A DNA stretch of 64,000 nucleotides, from assembly GCA_943369755.1 (NCBI GenBank), contig CALROG020000001.1, positions 62,001 through 126,000 on the forward strand. Reading direction: 5' to 3'. Source of the stretch: CALROG01 sp943369755. Its GTDB lineage: Bacteria > Pseudomonadota > Gammaproteobacteria > Burkholderiales > Burkholderiaceae_C. Position 1 is the first letter of the stretch. Every line of letters begins with the position of its first letter. This document shows, piece after piece, positions 14,544-22,933 of the stretch. The position numbers were made by a program, and so were the translations under genes. The notes under the pieces are model-generated. The model searched no databases. It was not told the DNA's origin and worked only from the letters and a program-made list of their open reading frames with translations.

Positions 14544-16166
14544 TTACATGCGGAAGACGCCAAACTTGGGCTCGGGAATCGGGGCGTTCAGCGCTGCGCT
14601 CAGGCCCAGGGCCAGCACGCGCCGGGTATCTGCCGGGTCAATCACGCCGTCGTCCCACAGGCGTGCACTGGAAAAGTAGGGATGCGACTGGTGGGCAAAC
14701 TGGTCAAGGATTGGCTGCTTGAACTTCGCCTCTTCGTCGGCGCTCCAGCTGCCGCCGCGGCCCTCAATGCCATCGCGCCGCACCGAGGCCAGCACACCGG
14801 CGGCCTGCTCGCCGCCCATCACGCAAATGCGTGCGTTGGGCCACATCCAGAGAAAACGCGGGCTGTAGGCACGGCCACACATGCCGTAGTTGCCAGCCCC
14901 GTAGCTGCCACCAATGATGATGGTGAACTTGGGCACGCTGGCGGTGGCAACTGCGGTGACCATCTTGGCGCCGTGGCGGGCGATGCCTTCGTTCTCATAC
15001 TTGCGCCCCACCATGAAGCCGGTGATGTTTTGCAGAAACACCAGTGGCACCTTGCGCTGGCAACACAGCTCGATGAAGTGGGCGCCCTTTTGCGCCGACT
15101 CGCTGAACAGAATGCCGTTGTTGGCAATGATGCCCACGGGCATGCCCTCCACATGGGCAAAACCGCAAACCAGCGTGGCCCCAAAGCGCTGCTTGAATTC
15201 ATGAAACTCCGAGCCGTCAACCATGCGCGCAATGATTTCACGCACGTCATAGGGTTTGCGGGTGTCGGTAGGGATCACGCCATACAGCTCGGCGGCGTCA
15301 AACTTCGGCGGGCGAGGCTCGCGCAGTTGCACCGCAGGCTGCTTGACCTTGTTCAAGGTGGCCACCGCCTGGCGCGCCAGGGCAAGCGCATGCGGGTCGT
15401 TTTGGGCCAGATGGTCAGCCACACCACTCAGGCGGGTATGGGCGTCGCCGCCGCCCAGGTCTTCGGCGCTCACCACCTCGCCGGTGGCGGCCTTCACCAG
15501 CGGCGGGCCACCCAGAAAAATGGTGCCCTGGTTCTTGACGATGATGGTCTCGTCGCTCATGGCCGGCACATAGGCACCGCCTGCGGTGCAACTGCCCATC
15601 ACCACCGCAATCTGGGCAATGCCTTGCGCCGACATGTTGGCCTGGTTGAAAAAGATGCGACCAAAGTGGTCGCGATCGGGAAAGACTTCGTCCTGGTTGG
15701 GCAGGTTGGCACCGCCGGAATCCACCAGGTAGATGCAGGGCAGGTGGTTCTGCATGGCGATTTCTTGCGCCCGCAGATGCTTCTTGACCGTCATGGGGTA
15801 GTAGGTGCCGCCCTTCACCGTGGCGTCGTTGCACACGATCATGCAGTCGACCCCACTGACGCGGCCAATGCCGGCAATCACCCCGGCGCAGGGTGCGTCG
15901 CCCAGGCCGTCTTTGTTGAGGTACATGGCATGGGCGGCGAGTGGCGCGATTTCCAGAAACGGGGTGCCTGGGTCCAGCAGCATCTGCACCCGTTCACGCG
16001 GTAGCAGTTTGCCGCGGGCCACATGCTTGGCCCGGGCCGCTTCCCCCCCGCCGGCTGCTGCCTTGGCCACCTGGGCCGCAAGATCGTCCACCAGCGCGCG
16101 CATGGCGGCGGCATTGCCCTGGAATTCAGCAGAGCGGGCATTGAGTTTTGTCTCAAGAACTGACAT
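14544..16166 (-). CDS. liuB: Methylcrotonyl-CoA carboxylase carboxyltransferase (beta) subunit
   Basis: The 540-residue subunit moves CO2 from biotin on LiuD to 3-methylcrotonyl-CoA. It has the two-part carboxyltransferase fold: the N-terminal half with A-R-G-K-L-L-P-R-E-R-V near 50-60, Y-L-V-D-S-G-G-A-N-L-P near 147 and M-G-S-C-T-A-G-G-A-Y-V-P-A near 190; the C-terminal half with N-N-G-I-L-F-S-E-S-A-Q-K-G-A-H-F, Q-N-I-T-G-F-M-V-G near 370 and G-S-Y-G-A-G-N-Y-G-M-C-G near 420. These fit MCC beta rather than propionyl-CoA carboxylase. It is the first gene of the liu run; the 216-base gap upstream is shared with the divergent ureide-type locus. Confidence 0.95.
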   Translation of the reverse strand: MSVLETKLNARSAEFQGNAAAMRALVDDLAAQVAKAAAGGGEAARAKHVARGKLLPRERVQMLLDPGTPFLEIAPLAAHAMYLNKDGLGDAPCAGVIAGIGRVSGVDCMIVCNDATVKGGTYYPMTVKKHLRAQEIAMQNHLPCIYLVDSGGANLPNQDEVFPDRDHFGRIFFNQANMSAQGIAQIAVVMGSCTAGGAYVPAMSDETIIVKNQGTIFLGGPPLVKAATGEVVSAEDLGGGDAHTRLSGVADHLAQNDPHALALARQAVATLNKVKQPAVQLREPRPPKFDAAELYGVIPTDTRKPYDVREIIARMVDGSEFHEFKQRFGATLVCGFAHVEGMPVGIIANNGILFSESAQKGAHFIELCCQRKVPLVFLQNITGFMVGRKYENEGIARHGAKMVTAVATASVPKFTIIIGGSYGAGNYGMCGRAYSPRFLWMWPNARICVMGGEQAAGVLASVRRDGIEGRGGSWSADEEAKFKQPILDQFAHQSHPYFSSARLWDDGVIDPADTRRVLALGLSAALNAPIPEPKFGVFRM

Positions 16167-16295
16167 GTGTCTCCTTCAGGGGGCGCTGGACCGCCAGCTT
16201 ACGACACCGCTGGGCCCACAGCCAGTCACGAGGGTTGCAAATTGCGCCATACGGCACCAGCGCGCCTGGCGGCACGCTATTTGCATTCACTCAAA

Positions 16296-16327
16296 ATTGT
16301 GCACAATGTATGATTGATTGCGCACAA
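16296..16327. promoter_or_regulatory. Two TTGYGCACAA boxes, probable GntR-family operator
   Basis: ATTGTGCACAAT (16296-16307) is a perfect palindrome and TTGCGCACAA (16318-16327) is a near copy of its core; their centres are 21 bases apart, two DNA turns, so a dimer pair could bind on one face. They lie 56-87 bases before the solute-receptor start codon. The GntR regulator encoded at 18263 in the same gene group is the natural candidate to bind them; the site is also within the upstream region of liuB. Confidence 0.6.
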
Positions 16328-16382
16328 ATACCGAGCATCCCGCCCCGTCACTGGGCGTAAACCGTCAACAAAGGTGCCCCTC

Positions 16383-17363
16383 ATGCGACTGAAACCCTTT
16401 CTTTCTGCGGCCGTGTTGTCCGCGATTTCCCTGGCTACCCCTGTCATGGCGCAGCCTGCCGCCTACCCCGACAAACCGGTGCGCATCGTTGTTCCATTTC
16501 CGCCGGGCGGCGCCGCCGATATCTTTGCGCGACTGGTCGGTCAGAAATATGGCGAACTGTGGGGTGGCAAACAAACCGTGGTGGTGGACAACCGGGCCGG
16601 CGCAGGCGGCATCATTGGCAGCGACGTCGCGGCCAAATCTCCGGCCGACGGCTACACGCTCTTAATGGTGACGGTGGGCCATGCCCTGAACCCCTTTGTG
16701 TACAGCAAGCTGCCCTATGACACACGTAAGGATTTCACGCCCGTAGGCGTGATTGCCAACGTGCCCAGCCTGGTCGTGGTGGCTCCCGGCTCTCCCGCCC
16801 TTGCACTCAAGGATCTGATGGCCGGGGCCAAGGCAGCACCGGGCAAGCTGACATTTGCCACTTCGGGCGCCGGCTCCACCAGCCACATCGGCGCCGCATT
16901 GCTGGAGTCCATGGGCGGAGTTGACTTGGTTCATGTGCCTTACAAGGGTGCGGCGCCCGCGCTGCAGGACGTAATGGCCGGGCGGGTAGACCTGTCGGTG
17001 GACATCATCCTTTCGTCGCTGCCGCAGGTACAGGGCGGCAAGCTGCGCGCCCTGGCCATTAGCAGCCCCAAGCGATCGCCGCTGCTGCCCAATGTGCCCA
17101 CCGTGGCTGAAGCGGGCCTGCCCGGCTATGACTTCCTGTCCTGGTACATGCTGGTGGCACCGGCAGGCACGCCCACGCCCGTGCTCGAAAAACTCAACGA
17201 GGACCTGCGCAAGATAGCGGCAATGCCCGATGTGCGCACCCGAATTGAAGGCATGGGCGGTTTCGTGGCCAGCACCACCCTCAAGGAAGTACGTGACCAG
17301 CTCAATAGCGAATTCGACCGCTGGGCCAAGGTTGCGAAGGAACGCAACATCAAAGTGGAGTGA
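16383..17363 (+). CDS. Bug-type (tripartite tricarboxylate) periplasmic solute-binding protein
   Basis: A 326-residue secreted receptor of the Bug/TctC family, very common in Betaproteobacteria, which binds small carboxylates, amides or cyclic ureides. Signal peptide: MRLK then hydrophobic residues 6-18, cleavage likely after VMA near residue 23. The mature part starts with Y-P-D-K-P-V-R-I-V-V-P-F-P-P-G-G-A-A-D, the family hallmark around the ligand-binding P-G-G-x-x-D loop, and continues with V-D-N-R-A-G-A-G-G-I-I-G. The ATG at 16383 is preferred over an earlier frame start at 16314 because it yields the signal peptide and has an AAAGGTG ribosome site. Membrane components are not adjacent. 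Context suggests a ureide or hydantoin ligand. Confidence 0.9.
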   Translation: MRLKPFLSAAVLSAISLATPVMAQPAAYPDKPVRIVVPFPPGGAADIFARLVGQKYGELWGGKQTVVVDNRAGAGGIIGSDVAAKSPADGYTLLMVTVGHALNPFVYSKLPYDTRKDFTPVGVIANVPSLVVVAPGSPALALKDLMAGAKAAPGKLTFATSGAGSTSHIGAALLESMGGVDLVHVPYKGAAPALQDVMAGRVDLSVDIILSSLPQVQGGKLRALAISSPKRSPLLPNVPTVAEAGLPGYDFLSWYMLVAPAGTPTPVLEKLNEDLRKIAAMPDVRTRIEGMGGFVASTTLKEVRDQLNSEFDRWAKVAKERNIKVE

Positions 17364-17369
17364 CAGCCA

Positions 17370-18266
17370 TTGACAGCGTATTCAATGAAACGGGACTTTG
17401 AAGGCTACGGGCTCAACGCGCCCGCAGTGCGCTGGCCGAATGGCGCGCGAGTGGCTGTGTCGTTTGTGCTGAACTTCGAGGAAGGCAGCGAATTCTCGGT
17501 AACCGATGGCGACCTGTTGAACGAAGCTGTATACGAAGTAGTGGACCGCCAGGCTCTGGCCGACCCCTGTATTGACTCGCACTTCGAGTACGGCACCCGT
17601 GTGGGCTACTGGCGGGTAGCGCAACTGTTTGCGCAGTTTGGACTACCCTTCACCCTGAGCGCTTGCGGGCGCGCCGTAGAACGTTCACCCTGGCTTGCGC
17701 AGGACGCCGTGCGACAGGGTCATGAAGTTTCGGCGCACGGATACCGCTGGGAAAAGCACGCCGCCATGGACGAAGCCACGGAGCGCGCTTCCATCGCTGC
17801 GGCCGTGCAAGCCATCCGCGAGGCCACGGGCCAGCCGCCGATGGGCTGGCATACCCGATCCAGCCCCAGCCCCAACACGCGCCGGCTGCTGGCTGAAATG
17901 GGCTTCCTGTATGACAGCGACGCCTACAACGACGACACACCATATTTCGTGCAGGCGGCGGGGAAGCGCCACCTGGTGTTGCCCTATGCGTTTGACACCA
18001 ATGACATGCATTTCCAGCACAGCGACCGGTTTTCAACGGCGCGTGATTTCAGTACCTATGTCTGCGATGCCTACGACTGGCTGGAACGGGAGGGAGCGGC
18101 CTGGCCCCGCATGTTGTCCGTGGGGCTGCACCTGCGCATGATCGCGCGGCCAGGGCGCATCGGCGCACTGGAGCAGGTACTGCAGCACATCACACAGCGC
18201 GGCACGGCCTGGGTCACCACGCGCAGCGCCATCGCCAGCCACTGGCTGGACGCCAGCCCGGTGTGA
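17370..18266 (+). CDS. PuuE-like polysaccharide-deacetylase-fold hydrolase (allantoinase type)
   Basis: A 298-residue NodB-fold protein that resembles PuuE, the metal-independent allantoinase, rather than sugar deacetylases: V-S-F-V-L-N-F-E-E-G-S-E (residues 30-41) has Glu where deacetylases have the catalytic Asp, and E-V-S-A-H-G-Y-R-W-E-K-H near 118-129 and G-W-H-T-R-S-S-P-S-P near 153 match the PuuE pattern. It would open the ring of allantoin or a similar cyclic ureide in the cytoplasm. The TTG start at 17370 has a well-placed GGAG; the ATG at 17385, five codons later, is an equal candidate. It starts seven bases after the receptor gene. Confidence 0.75.
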   Translation: MTAYSMKRDFEGYGLNAPAVRWPNGARVAVSFVLNFEEGSEFSVTDGDLLNEAVYEVVDRQALADPCIDSHFEYGTRVGYWRVAQLFAQFGLPFTLSACGRAVERSPWLAQDAVRQGHEVSAHGYRWEKHAAMDEATERASIAAAVQAIREATGQPPMGWHTRSSPSPNTRRLLAEMGFLYDSDAYNDDTPYFVQAAGKRHLVLPYAFDTNDMHFQHSDRFSTARDFSTYVCDAYDWLEREGAAWPRMLSVGLHLRMIARPGRIGALEQVLQHITQRGTAWVTTRSAIASHWLDASPV

Positions 18267-19003
18267 GCGCTGCGGGTACAGTCCCGGGCATGAAAGAAAG
18301 TGACGACGCAATTCACGCCACGCTAAGCCGGGTGCTGTTGACGGGTGCGCTGCCGCCGGGCACGCAGTTAATCGAAACGCGCGTGGCTGCGCTGTTCGGG
18401 GTGAGCCGCGAACGCGTTCGCAAGGTGCTACACCGTCTGGGCCATGAGCGCCTGCTGCAGCTAGTGCCCAACAAGGGTGCCTTTGTCAAAACTCCCACAC
18501 TGGAGCAGGCGCGCGAGATTTACGAAGCCCGGCGCGTGGCGGAGGGAGGCATCATTGCACGCTTGGCCACCCGCCGTCTGTCACAGGCGCAGTTGGAGGC
18601 GCTCAAGCGTCACCTCAAGGCCGAGGAATCCGCGGCCCGCAAGGCTGACCGCGCCGAGAGCGTGCGCCTGTCAGGCGAATTCCACCTGTTGCTGGCCGAG
18701 GCCACCGCCAGCGATCCCGTGGTCACCCACCTGCGCGAGCTGGTCAGTCGAACCGCCTTGCTTGTGGCCCTGTTTGAAGAAGGCAACGCGTCGCAATGCG
18801 GCTGTGACGAACACCGCATGATCCTGGACGAGTTGTCGCAGGGCAATCTGGGAGGCGCAGTAGCCGCCATGTACTCACATCTCTCGCTCATCGAAACCCG
18901 GCTGCAACCGCGAAAGGCTGAAGCGTCGGTGGATGTAGACGCCGTGCTGCGCAGAGCATGGGCAACGGCCCGCAAGGCAACTGCGCGCCGCAAGCTGACA
19001 TGA
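18263..19003 (+). CDS. GntR-family transcriptional regulator (FadR/FCD type)
   Basis: A 246-residue DNA-binding regulator with an N-terminal winged helix (residues 14-75, including R-V-A-A-L-F-G-V-S-R-E-R-V-R-K-V-L-H-R-L) and a helical FCD ligand domain (about 85-220) whose expected metal or acid ligands include E-F-H-L-L-L near residue 140 and a C-D-E-H-R-M-I segment near 180. The GTG at 18263 overlaps the previous stop; the ATG at 18290 would give 237 residues and is possible. It likely controls the receptor-deacetylase-regulator-racemase group through the TTGYGCACAA boxes near 16310, responding to a ureide or carboxylate. Confidence 0.85.
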   Translation: MSAAGTVPGMKESDDAIHATLSRVLLTGALPPGTQLIETRVAALFGVSRERVRKVLHRLGHERLLQLVPNKGAFVKTPTLEQAREIYEARRVAEGGIIARLATRRLSQAQLEALKRHLKAEESAARKADRAESVRLSGEFHLLLAEATASDPVVTHLRELVSRTALLVALFEEGNASQCGCDEHRMILDELSQGNLGGAVAAMYSHLSLIETRLQPRKAEASVDVDAVLRRAWATARKATARRKLT

Positions 19004-19683
19004 AAGTGCTGGTCATCAACCCCAACACCACCGCAGCCATGACCACGCTGGTGACGACCCGGCTGCGCATCCAGCTTGGAAATGCTTTTGAGCTGATCGC
19101 GTTGACAGCGGATCGGGGAGAGGCCGTGATTGCGAGCCCCGACGCATTTGAAGCAGCAGCGCCCGCCGCGCTGGCGCTGCTTCACCAGGCTCAGAAACAG
19201 CAAACGGCATTTGATGCCGTGGTCCTGGCCTGTTTTGGTGACCCGGGACTGGAGGCGCTGCGCAAAGAAACGGCAGCGCCTGTCATTGGCCTGGCCGAAT
19301 CCGCCATGCATCAGGCCGCGCAGCGCGGCAAGCCGTATGCGATCGTCACCGCGGGCGCTGCCTGGGAGGGTCTGCTCACGCGCCGGCTGCGGGGCTGGAA
19401 TGCTGGCCCCCTGTTTACCGGGGTACAGGTTATTGATGGTACCGGTCTGGACGTGCTGGAGGACCCGCAAGGCGCATTGCAGCGCGTGCTACGGGCCATA
19501 GAACGAGCCCGCGACAACGGGGCTGATACGGTCATTCTTGGCGGCGCCGTGTTTGCAGGCTTCAAGGAAGTGCTGCAACACTCCGGCATTCCAGTAAGCG
19601 AGGTTCTGGAGGGCGTTGAGGCAGCAGCGAATGCCGTGCAGAGCCTGGCACCGGTGCAGGCGCTCAGGCCTGGTTGGGATTGA
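19000..19683 (+). CDS. Asp/Glu/hydantoin-racemase-family protein with one catalytic Cys missing
   Basis: A 227-residue member of the Asp/Glu/hydantoin racemase superfamily. The start M-K-V-L-V-I-N-P-N-T-T and V-L-A-C-F-G-D-P-G-L (Cys78) are diagnostic of hydantoin/allantoin racemases. The second catalytic cysteine, normally in an L-G-C-A-G-M-A-G motif, is replaced: the segment reads L-G-G-A-V-F-A-G, with Gly182 in its place. A two-base racemisation is therefore doubtful; the protein may be a one-Cys isomerase, decarboxylase-like enzyme or a one-way epimerase. The ATG at 19000 overlaps the regulator stop. Its end overlaps the convergent oxidoreductase gene by 20 bases. It completes the ureide-type operon. 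Confidence 0.8.
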   Translation: MKVLVINPNTTAAMTTLVTTRLRIQLGNAFELIALTADRGEAVIASPDAFEAAAPAALALLHQAQKQQTAFDAVVLACFGDPGLEALRKETAAPVIGLAESAMHQAAQRGKPYAIVTAGAAWEGLLTRRLRGWNAGPLFTGVQVIDGTGLDVLEDPQGALQRVLRAIERARDNGADTVILGGAVFAGFKEVLQHSGIPVSEVLEGVEAAANAVQSLAPVQALRPGWD

Positions 19684-20812
19684 GCAGGTATTTGGTGCCA
19701 GTTGTGCGCTGTCCGTAAACTGCAATCTCTCCTGGCTGCAGCGCTTGCACCAGCGATATTTCCTTCGAGTAGTGACTTGCAAACGTGGTCTTCAGTTCAT
19801 CAACCACCCGCTGGCGCAGGGCCTGTGCCGCTTCGGTGCCGATGCGCTCCAGGAAGGGGAACAGCAACCAGCCGCCCATGCCCCACGACATGCCAAAGCT
19901 GCGGTTGAACTCTGTGGGGCCCGTGTCCAGCCCGCCGTAGATGTACACCTGCTTGTGCGTGGTGGAGCCATAGCGGCTGTACTCTTTGGCGGTGCGGCTC
20001 AGCGCTGCCTCCATCGCCGTCAGGATTTGGCCCGCCAGCTTGCCGCCGCCTGTGGCGTCAAACGCCACGGTAGCGCCAGTGACCGACAGGGCTGCGATCA
20101 GATCCTCCATAAAAGTCGCGGCGGAACTGACGCACACATGCTGGGCACCTTGCGCCTTGAGCAGCGCGGCCTGTTCTGGCTTGCGCACGATGTTCACCAG
20201 GCCGATGCCGTCTTTCAGACAGATGCGGTTAAGCATCTGGCCCAGATTGGACGCTGCTGCGGTATGCACCAAAGCCTTGTGGCCTTCGCGGCGCATGGTT
20301 TCGGTCATGCCTAGCGCTGTGAGCGGGTTGACGAAGCACGACGCACCTTCGCCCGCCTTGGCACCAACGGGCAAGGGAAGGCATTGCGCCGCCGGCACGC
20401 TGCGGTACTGCGAATACATTGCACCGGCCAGCACGGCGACTGTCTTGCCCAGCAAGGCTTGTGCTGCGGCAGAGGTGCCAGCAGCCACCACAATGCCTGC
20501 GCCTTCGTTACCCACTGGCAAGCTCTGACCCAGGCGGCCCGCCATGGCTTTCATGGCCGCAGGTGGTATCCGCAAAGTCACCACCGGGTGCGTGGCAGTG
20601 CCGGACGCTGTGGCAGTGGCAATGTCACCCGCACCAAAGAGCAGGCCGATATCCGAGGGGTTTACGGGTGTCGCCAGCACGCGCACCAACACCTCATCGA
20701 CGCCGGGTGTGGGTACAGGCTCATCCACCAAAAACACCTCCAGCACCCCTTCGGGCTTCACGAGGGAGCGCAGTTGCAAGCCGGTTGTGGGCACAGTGGC
20801 GGGTGTCGTCAT
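19664..20812 (-). CDS. Zinc-type alcohol dehydrogenase / quinone oxidoreductase (MDR superfamily)
   Basis: A 382-residue medium-chain reductase. The GroES-like domain (about 10-160) holds V-L-A-T-P-V-N-P-S-D-I-G and G-N-E-G-A-G-I-V-V-A-A; the NADPH-binding domain (about 160-310) holds A-L-V-H-T-A-A-A-S-N-L-G-Q and F-D-A-T-G-G-G. The cysteine cluster of structural-zinc alcohol dehydrogenases is absent, so a zinc-free reductase of quinones or enones is more likely. It follows the AraC regulator gene by 30 bases. Substrate unknown. Confidence 0.85.
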   Translation of the reverse strand: MTTPATVPTTGLQLRSLVKPEGVLEVFLVDEPVPTPGVDEVLVRVLATPVNPSDIGLLFGAGDIATATASGTATHPVVTLRIPPAAMKAMAGRLGQSLPVGNEGAGIVVAAGTSAAAQALLGKTVAVLAGAMYSQYRSVPAAQCLPLPVGAKAGEGASCFVNPLTALGMTETMRREGHKALVHTAAASNLGQMLNRICLKDGIGLVNIVRKPEQAALLKAQGAQHVCVSSAATFMEDLIAALSVTGATVAFDATGGGKLAGQILTAMEAALSRTAKEYSRYGSTTHKQVYIYGGLDTGPTEFNRSFGMSWGMGGWLLFPFLERIGTEAAQALRQRVVDELKTTFASHYSKEISLVQALQPGEIAVYGQRTTGTKYLLNPNQA

Positions 20813-20842
20813 GGGGGTATCCTCGATAGGTTTAGGAAAGAT

Positions 20843-21850
20843 TCAAGCGCCAACGCCCTTACGGCGGTAGCTGGAAGGCGACTCATCCGTCCAGTCACGA
20901 AATGCACGGGTAAAGCTCTTTTCGCTACGAAAACCCACGGCCTGTGCCACTTGTTTGATAGGCCGGGCCGTGCGGCGCAGCAGGTGCATGGCACGTTCCT
21001 GGCGCACTTCGTCTTTCAGCGCCTGTAGCGACGCTCCCTCCTCCTGCAATTGCCGGTGCAGGGTGCGTGAAGACATCGCCAGTGCGTGCGCCAGCGCTTC
21101 GGCAGTGGCCGCGCCGGGTTGCTCTTGCAGCAACATGCGCACCCGCTGCACCAGCAGCCGGTCACGCCGGTAGGGCCGCACCACCAGCGACAGCGCCTGC
21201 GGCACCAGGGCCCGCAGTGCCTTGTCGTCACGCCGCAGGGGCAGCGCAAGGTAGCGCGAGTCAAAGCTCAGCGCCGCATGCAGCGCGCCAAAGTGCACCG
21301 GCCCGGGGAACAAAACCGGATACACGCCAGCGTGAGTGGGCGCAGCAAACGGAAAGGCCACACCTTCCAGTGCAATGCCGGAGTCCACCAGCCAGCAACT
21401 GATGCCGTGAATATTGCGCAGCAACGTCACCAGGCAAAACTCGCGCATGGCGGGGTCAAGCCGCCGCTCGGCCAGCGCCACGGTGGCCACATCGCCCGCC
21501 ACATGCAACGACAGCACGATGTCTTCGGTCAGCAGGTTGTGGTGACGCACCCATCGGCGCAGGGCCACGCCCAGATTGGGCGAGGTGAGCGAGGCGCGCA
21601 AAAGCATCACGTAGCTGCCCCAGGGCAGCCGGCGCGAGAACCAGCCCAGCGCCTCGTCGTCCAGCTCGCGCATGGCCTCGCCCGCCAAGACCTGCAACTG
21701 CCACGAGGTGACGGCGGCACCGGCCTTGCCCACCACGGCAGGGGCAATCTGGGCCCGGGCCAGTGCAGCGCCCGGGTCAACGCCGTATTTGGCGTAGGCC
21801 ATCAACAGCATTCGCACAAAGGCGATGGGCGTGGCGGCGGCGGCTTTCAC
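20843..21850 (-). CDS. AraC-family transcriptional regulator (OruR/ArgR-like N-terminus)
   Basis: A 335-residue regulator with a C-terminal AraC double helix-turn-helix (about 235-330: L-A-H-A-L-A-M-S-S-R-T-L-H-R-Q-L and the second motif I-K-Q-V-A-Q-A-V-G-F-R-S-E-K-S-F-T-R-A-F) and a long N-terminal domain of the arabinose-binding-like type seen in regulators such as those for ornithine or phenylacetate degradation. A GTG at 21850 is chosen as start because it lies ten bases after the HAD gene stop; upstream codons in the same frame are antisense-like overlap with the HAD gene. It probably regulates the oxidoreductase downstream. Confidence 0.85.
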   Translation of the reverse strand: MKAAAATPIAFVRMLLMAYAKYGVDPGAALARAQIAPAVVGKAGAAVTSWQLQVLAGEAMRELDDEALGWFSRRLPWGSYVMLLRASLTSPNLGVALRRWVRHHNLLTEDIVLSLHVAGDVATVALAERRLDPAMREFCLVTLLRNIHGISCWLVDSGIALEGVAFPFAAPTHAGVYPVLFPGPVHFGALHAALSFDSRYLALPLRRDDKALRALVPQALSLVVRPYRRDRLLVQRVRMLLQEQPGAATAEALAHALAMSSRTLHRQLQEEGASLQALKDEVRQERAMHLLRRTARPIKQVAQAVGFRSEKSFTRAFRDWTDESPSSYRRKGVGA

Positions 21851-21860
21851 GGCGCGGGGC

Positions 21861-22538
21861 TCAGGGGCTGCTGGTGCGCAGCAAGCCGTGGAGCTGCGCC
21901 ATGTCGGTAAAAACATGCACGGCCCCCGCCTGGCGCAACGCCGCAGGGGCATCGTGCCCGGCTTCGGCGGGGCTGTAGCCAAACACCATGGCACCTGCCG
22001 CCACACCGGCCGTAACCCCGGTGACTGTATCTTCCACCACCGCGCAGCGCCTGGCCTCGACGCCCAGCGCGGCAGCGGCGGCCAGGTACACATCAGGCGC
22101 GGGCTTGGAGCGCGGCAGTTCGTGGCCGCTGAAGATGCGCCCCTTGAAGTACGGCATCAGCCCGCACTTGTCCAATTGCAGCTCCACCTTGAAGCGGTCG
22201 GCCCCACTGGCGCAGGCAATCCGGCCTTGAAACTGCGCGTGCACTGCAGCAACCGCCTGCACTGCACCGGCAATCGGCTTCAGGTCACGCAGCAAACCCT
22301 GGTTGCGGCGGGCCCGAAACTGCTGCATCCAGGCGTCAGAAATGGCTTGCCCGGTGTTGGCTTCAATCAGCGCCGCCTCGTCCTTGACCGCCTTGCCCAC
22401 AAACAGGCGCATGCATTCTGCGGGGCTGAGCGTCCAGCCCAACTCTTGCAGCATGTCGCGCAGCACGCCATTGGTGATGGGCTCGCTGTCCACCAACACG
22501 CCGTCGCAGTCAAACAGCACCGCGTCAAAAGTCGTCAT
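21861..22538 (-). CDS. HAD-family phosphatase, phosphoglycolate phosphatase/phosphomutase type
   Basis: A 225-residue haloacid dehalogenase-type hydrolase with a helical cap. Motif I is V-L-F-D-C-D-G-V-L-V-D-S-E-P (nucleophile Asp10), motif II A-C-A-S-G-A-D near residue 112, and motif IV V-V-E-D-T-V-T-G-V near 169. This form with D-S-E-P is shared by beta-phosphoglucomutases and small sugar-phosphate phosphatases. It overlaps the upstream YchJ-like gene by four bases. The substrate is not predictable. Confidence 0.88.
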   Translation of the reverse strand: MTTFDAVLFDCDGVLVDSEPITNGVLRDMLQELGWTLSPAECMRLFVGKAVKDEAALIEANTGQAISDAWMQQFRARRNQGLLRDLKPIAGAVQAVAAVHAQFQGRIACASGADRFKVELQLDKCGLMPYFKGRIFSGHELPRSKPAPDVYLAAAAALGVEARRCAVVEDTVTGVTAGVAAGAMVFGYSPAEAGHDAPAALRQAGAVHVFTDMAQLHGLLRTSSP

Positions 22539-22933
22539 TTCAGGTCGCCATCAACGTAAAGCCACCGGCCGTTGTCACACACAAAACGGCTGCGTTCATG
22601 CAGCCGTACCGCCCGGCCTGCGACCCGGTAGCGCGCCACGAATTCCACCTCGGCATGCGCTGCGTCCAGCAATTGATGGGTGCGCACTTCCAGGCCCAGC
22701 CATTTCGTACCGGGCACCGGGCTCGGGTCAGCCGGGCAGTGGTCGGGGTGCCAGGTGGCACGCAGGTAGTCCGTGCGGCCCAGCACAAAAGCGCTGTAGC
22801 GTGAGCGCATCAGCGCCGGCGCGTCGGGCGCCGGGTCTGGGCCCTCCAGATAGCGGCCACAACACTGCGCCAGCGCCAAGGGCTTGCCACGCGTGTCCAG
22901 CGCCCCGCAGGGGCAGGCTTCGGTTGGCATCAA
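22535..22933 (-). CDS. YchJ-family (SEC-C motif) protein
   Basis: A 132-residue protein with an N-terminal SEC-C-like zinc motif (C-P-C-G near residues 8-10 and Q-C-C-G-R-Y near 23-28) and the YchJ core (L-M-R-S-R-Y-S-A-F-V-L-G near 41-52, then a cystatin-like body ending in G-R-W-L-Y-V-D-G). The motif binds zinc in related proteins and is thought to contact proteins or RNA. It overlaps its neighbours on both sides by four bases, so the rhodanese, YchJ and HAD genes are translationally coupled. Function unknown. Confidence 0.85.
   Translation of the reverse strand: MMPTEACPCGALDTRGKPLALAQCCGRYLEGPDPAPDAPALMRSRYSAFVLGRTDYLRATWHPDHCPADPSPVPGTKWLGLEVRTHQLLDAAHAEVEFVARYRVAGRAVRLHERSRFVCDNGRWLYVDGDLK

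Noticed and set aside
14202..16004. 600-codon plus-strand frame opposite liuB
   Set aside because: Antisense shadow of a well-recognised carboxyltransferase; His/Gly/Arg-rich and without motifs or a ribosome site.
21851..22093. N-terminal extension of the AraC regulator gene
   Set aside because: These codons overlap the HAD gene in another frame and do not resemble the family; the GTG at 21850 follows the HAD stop.
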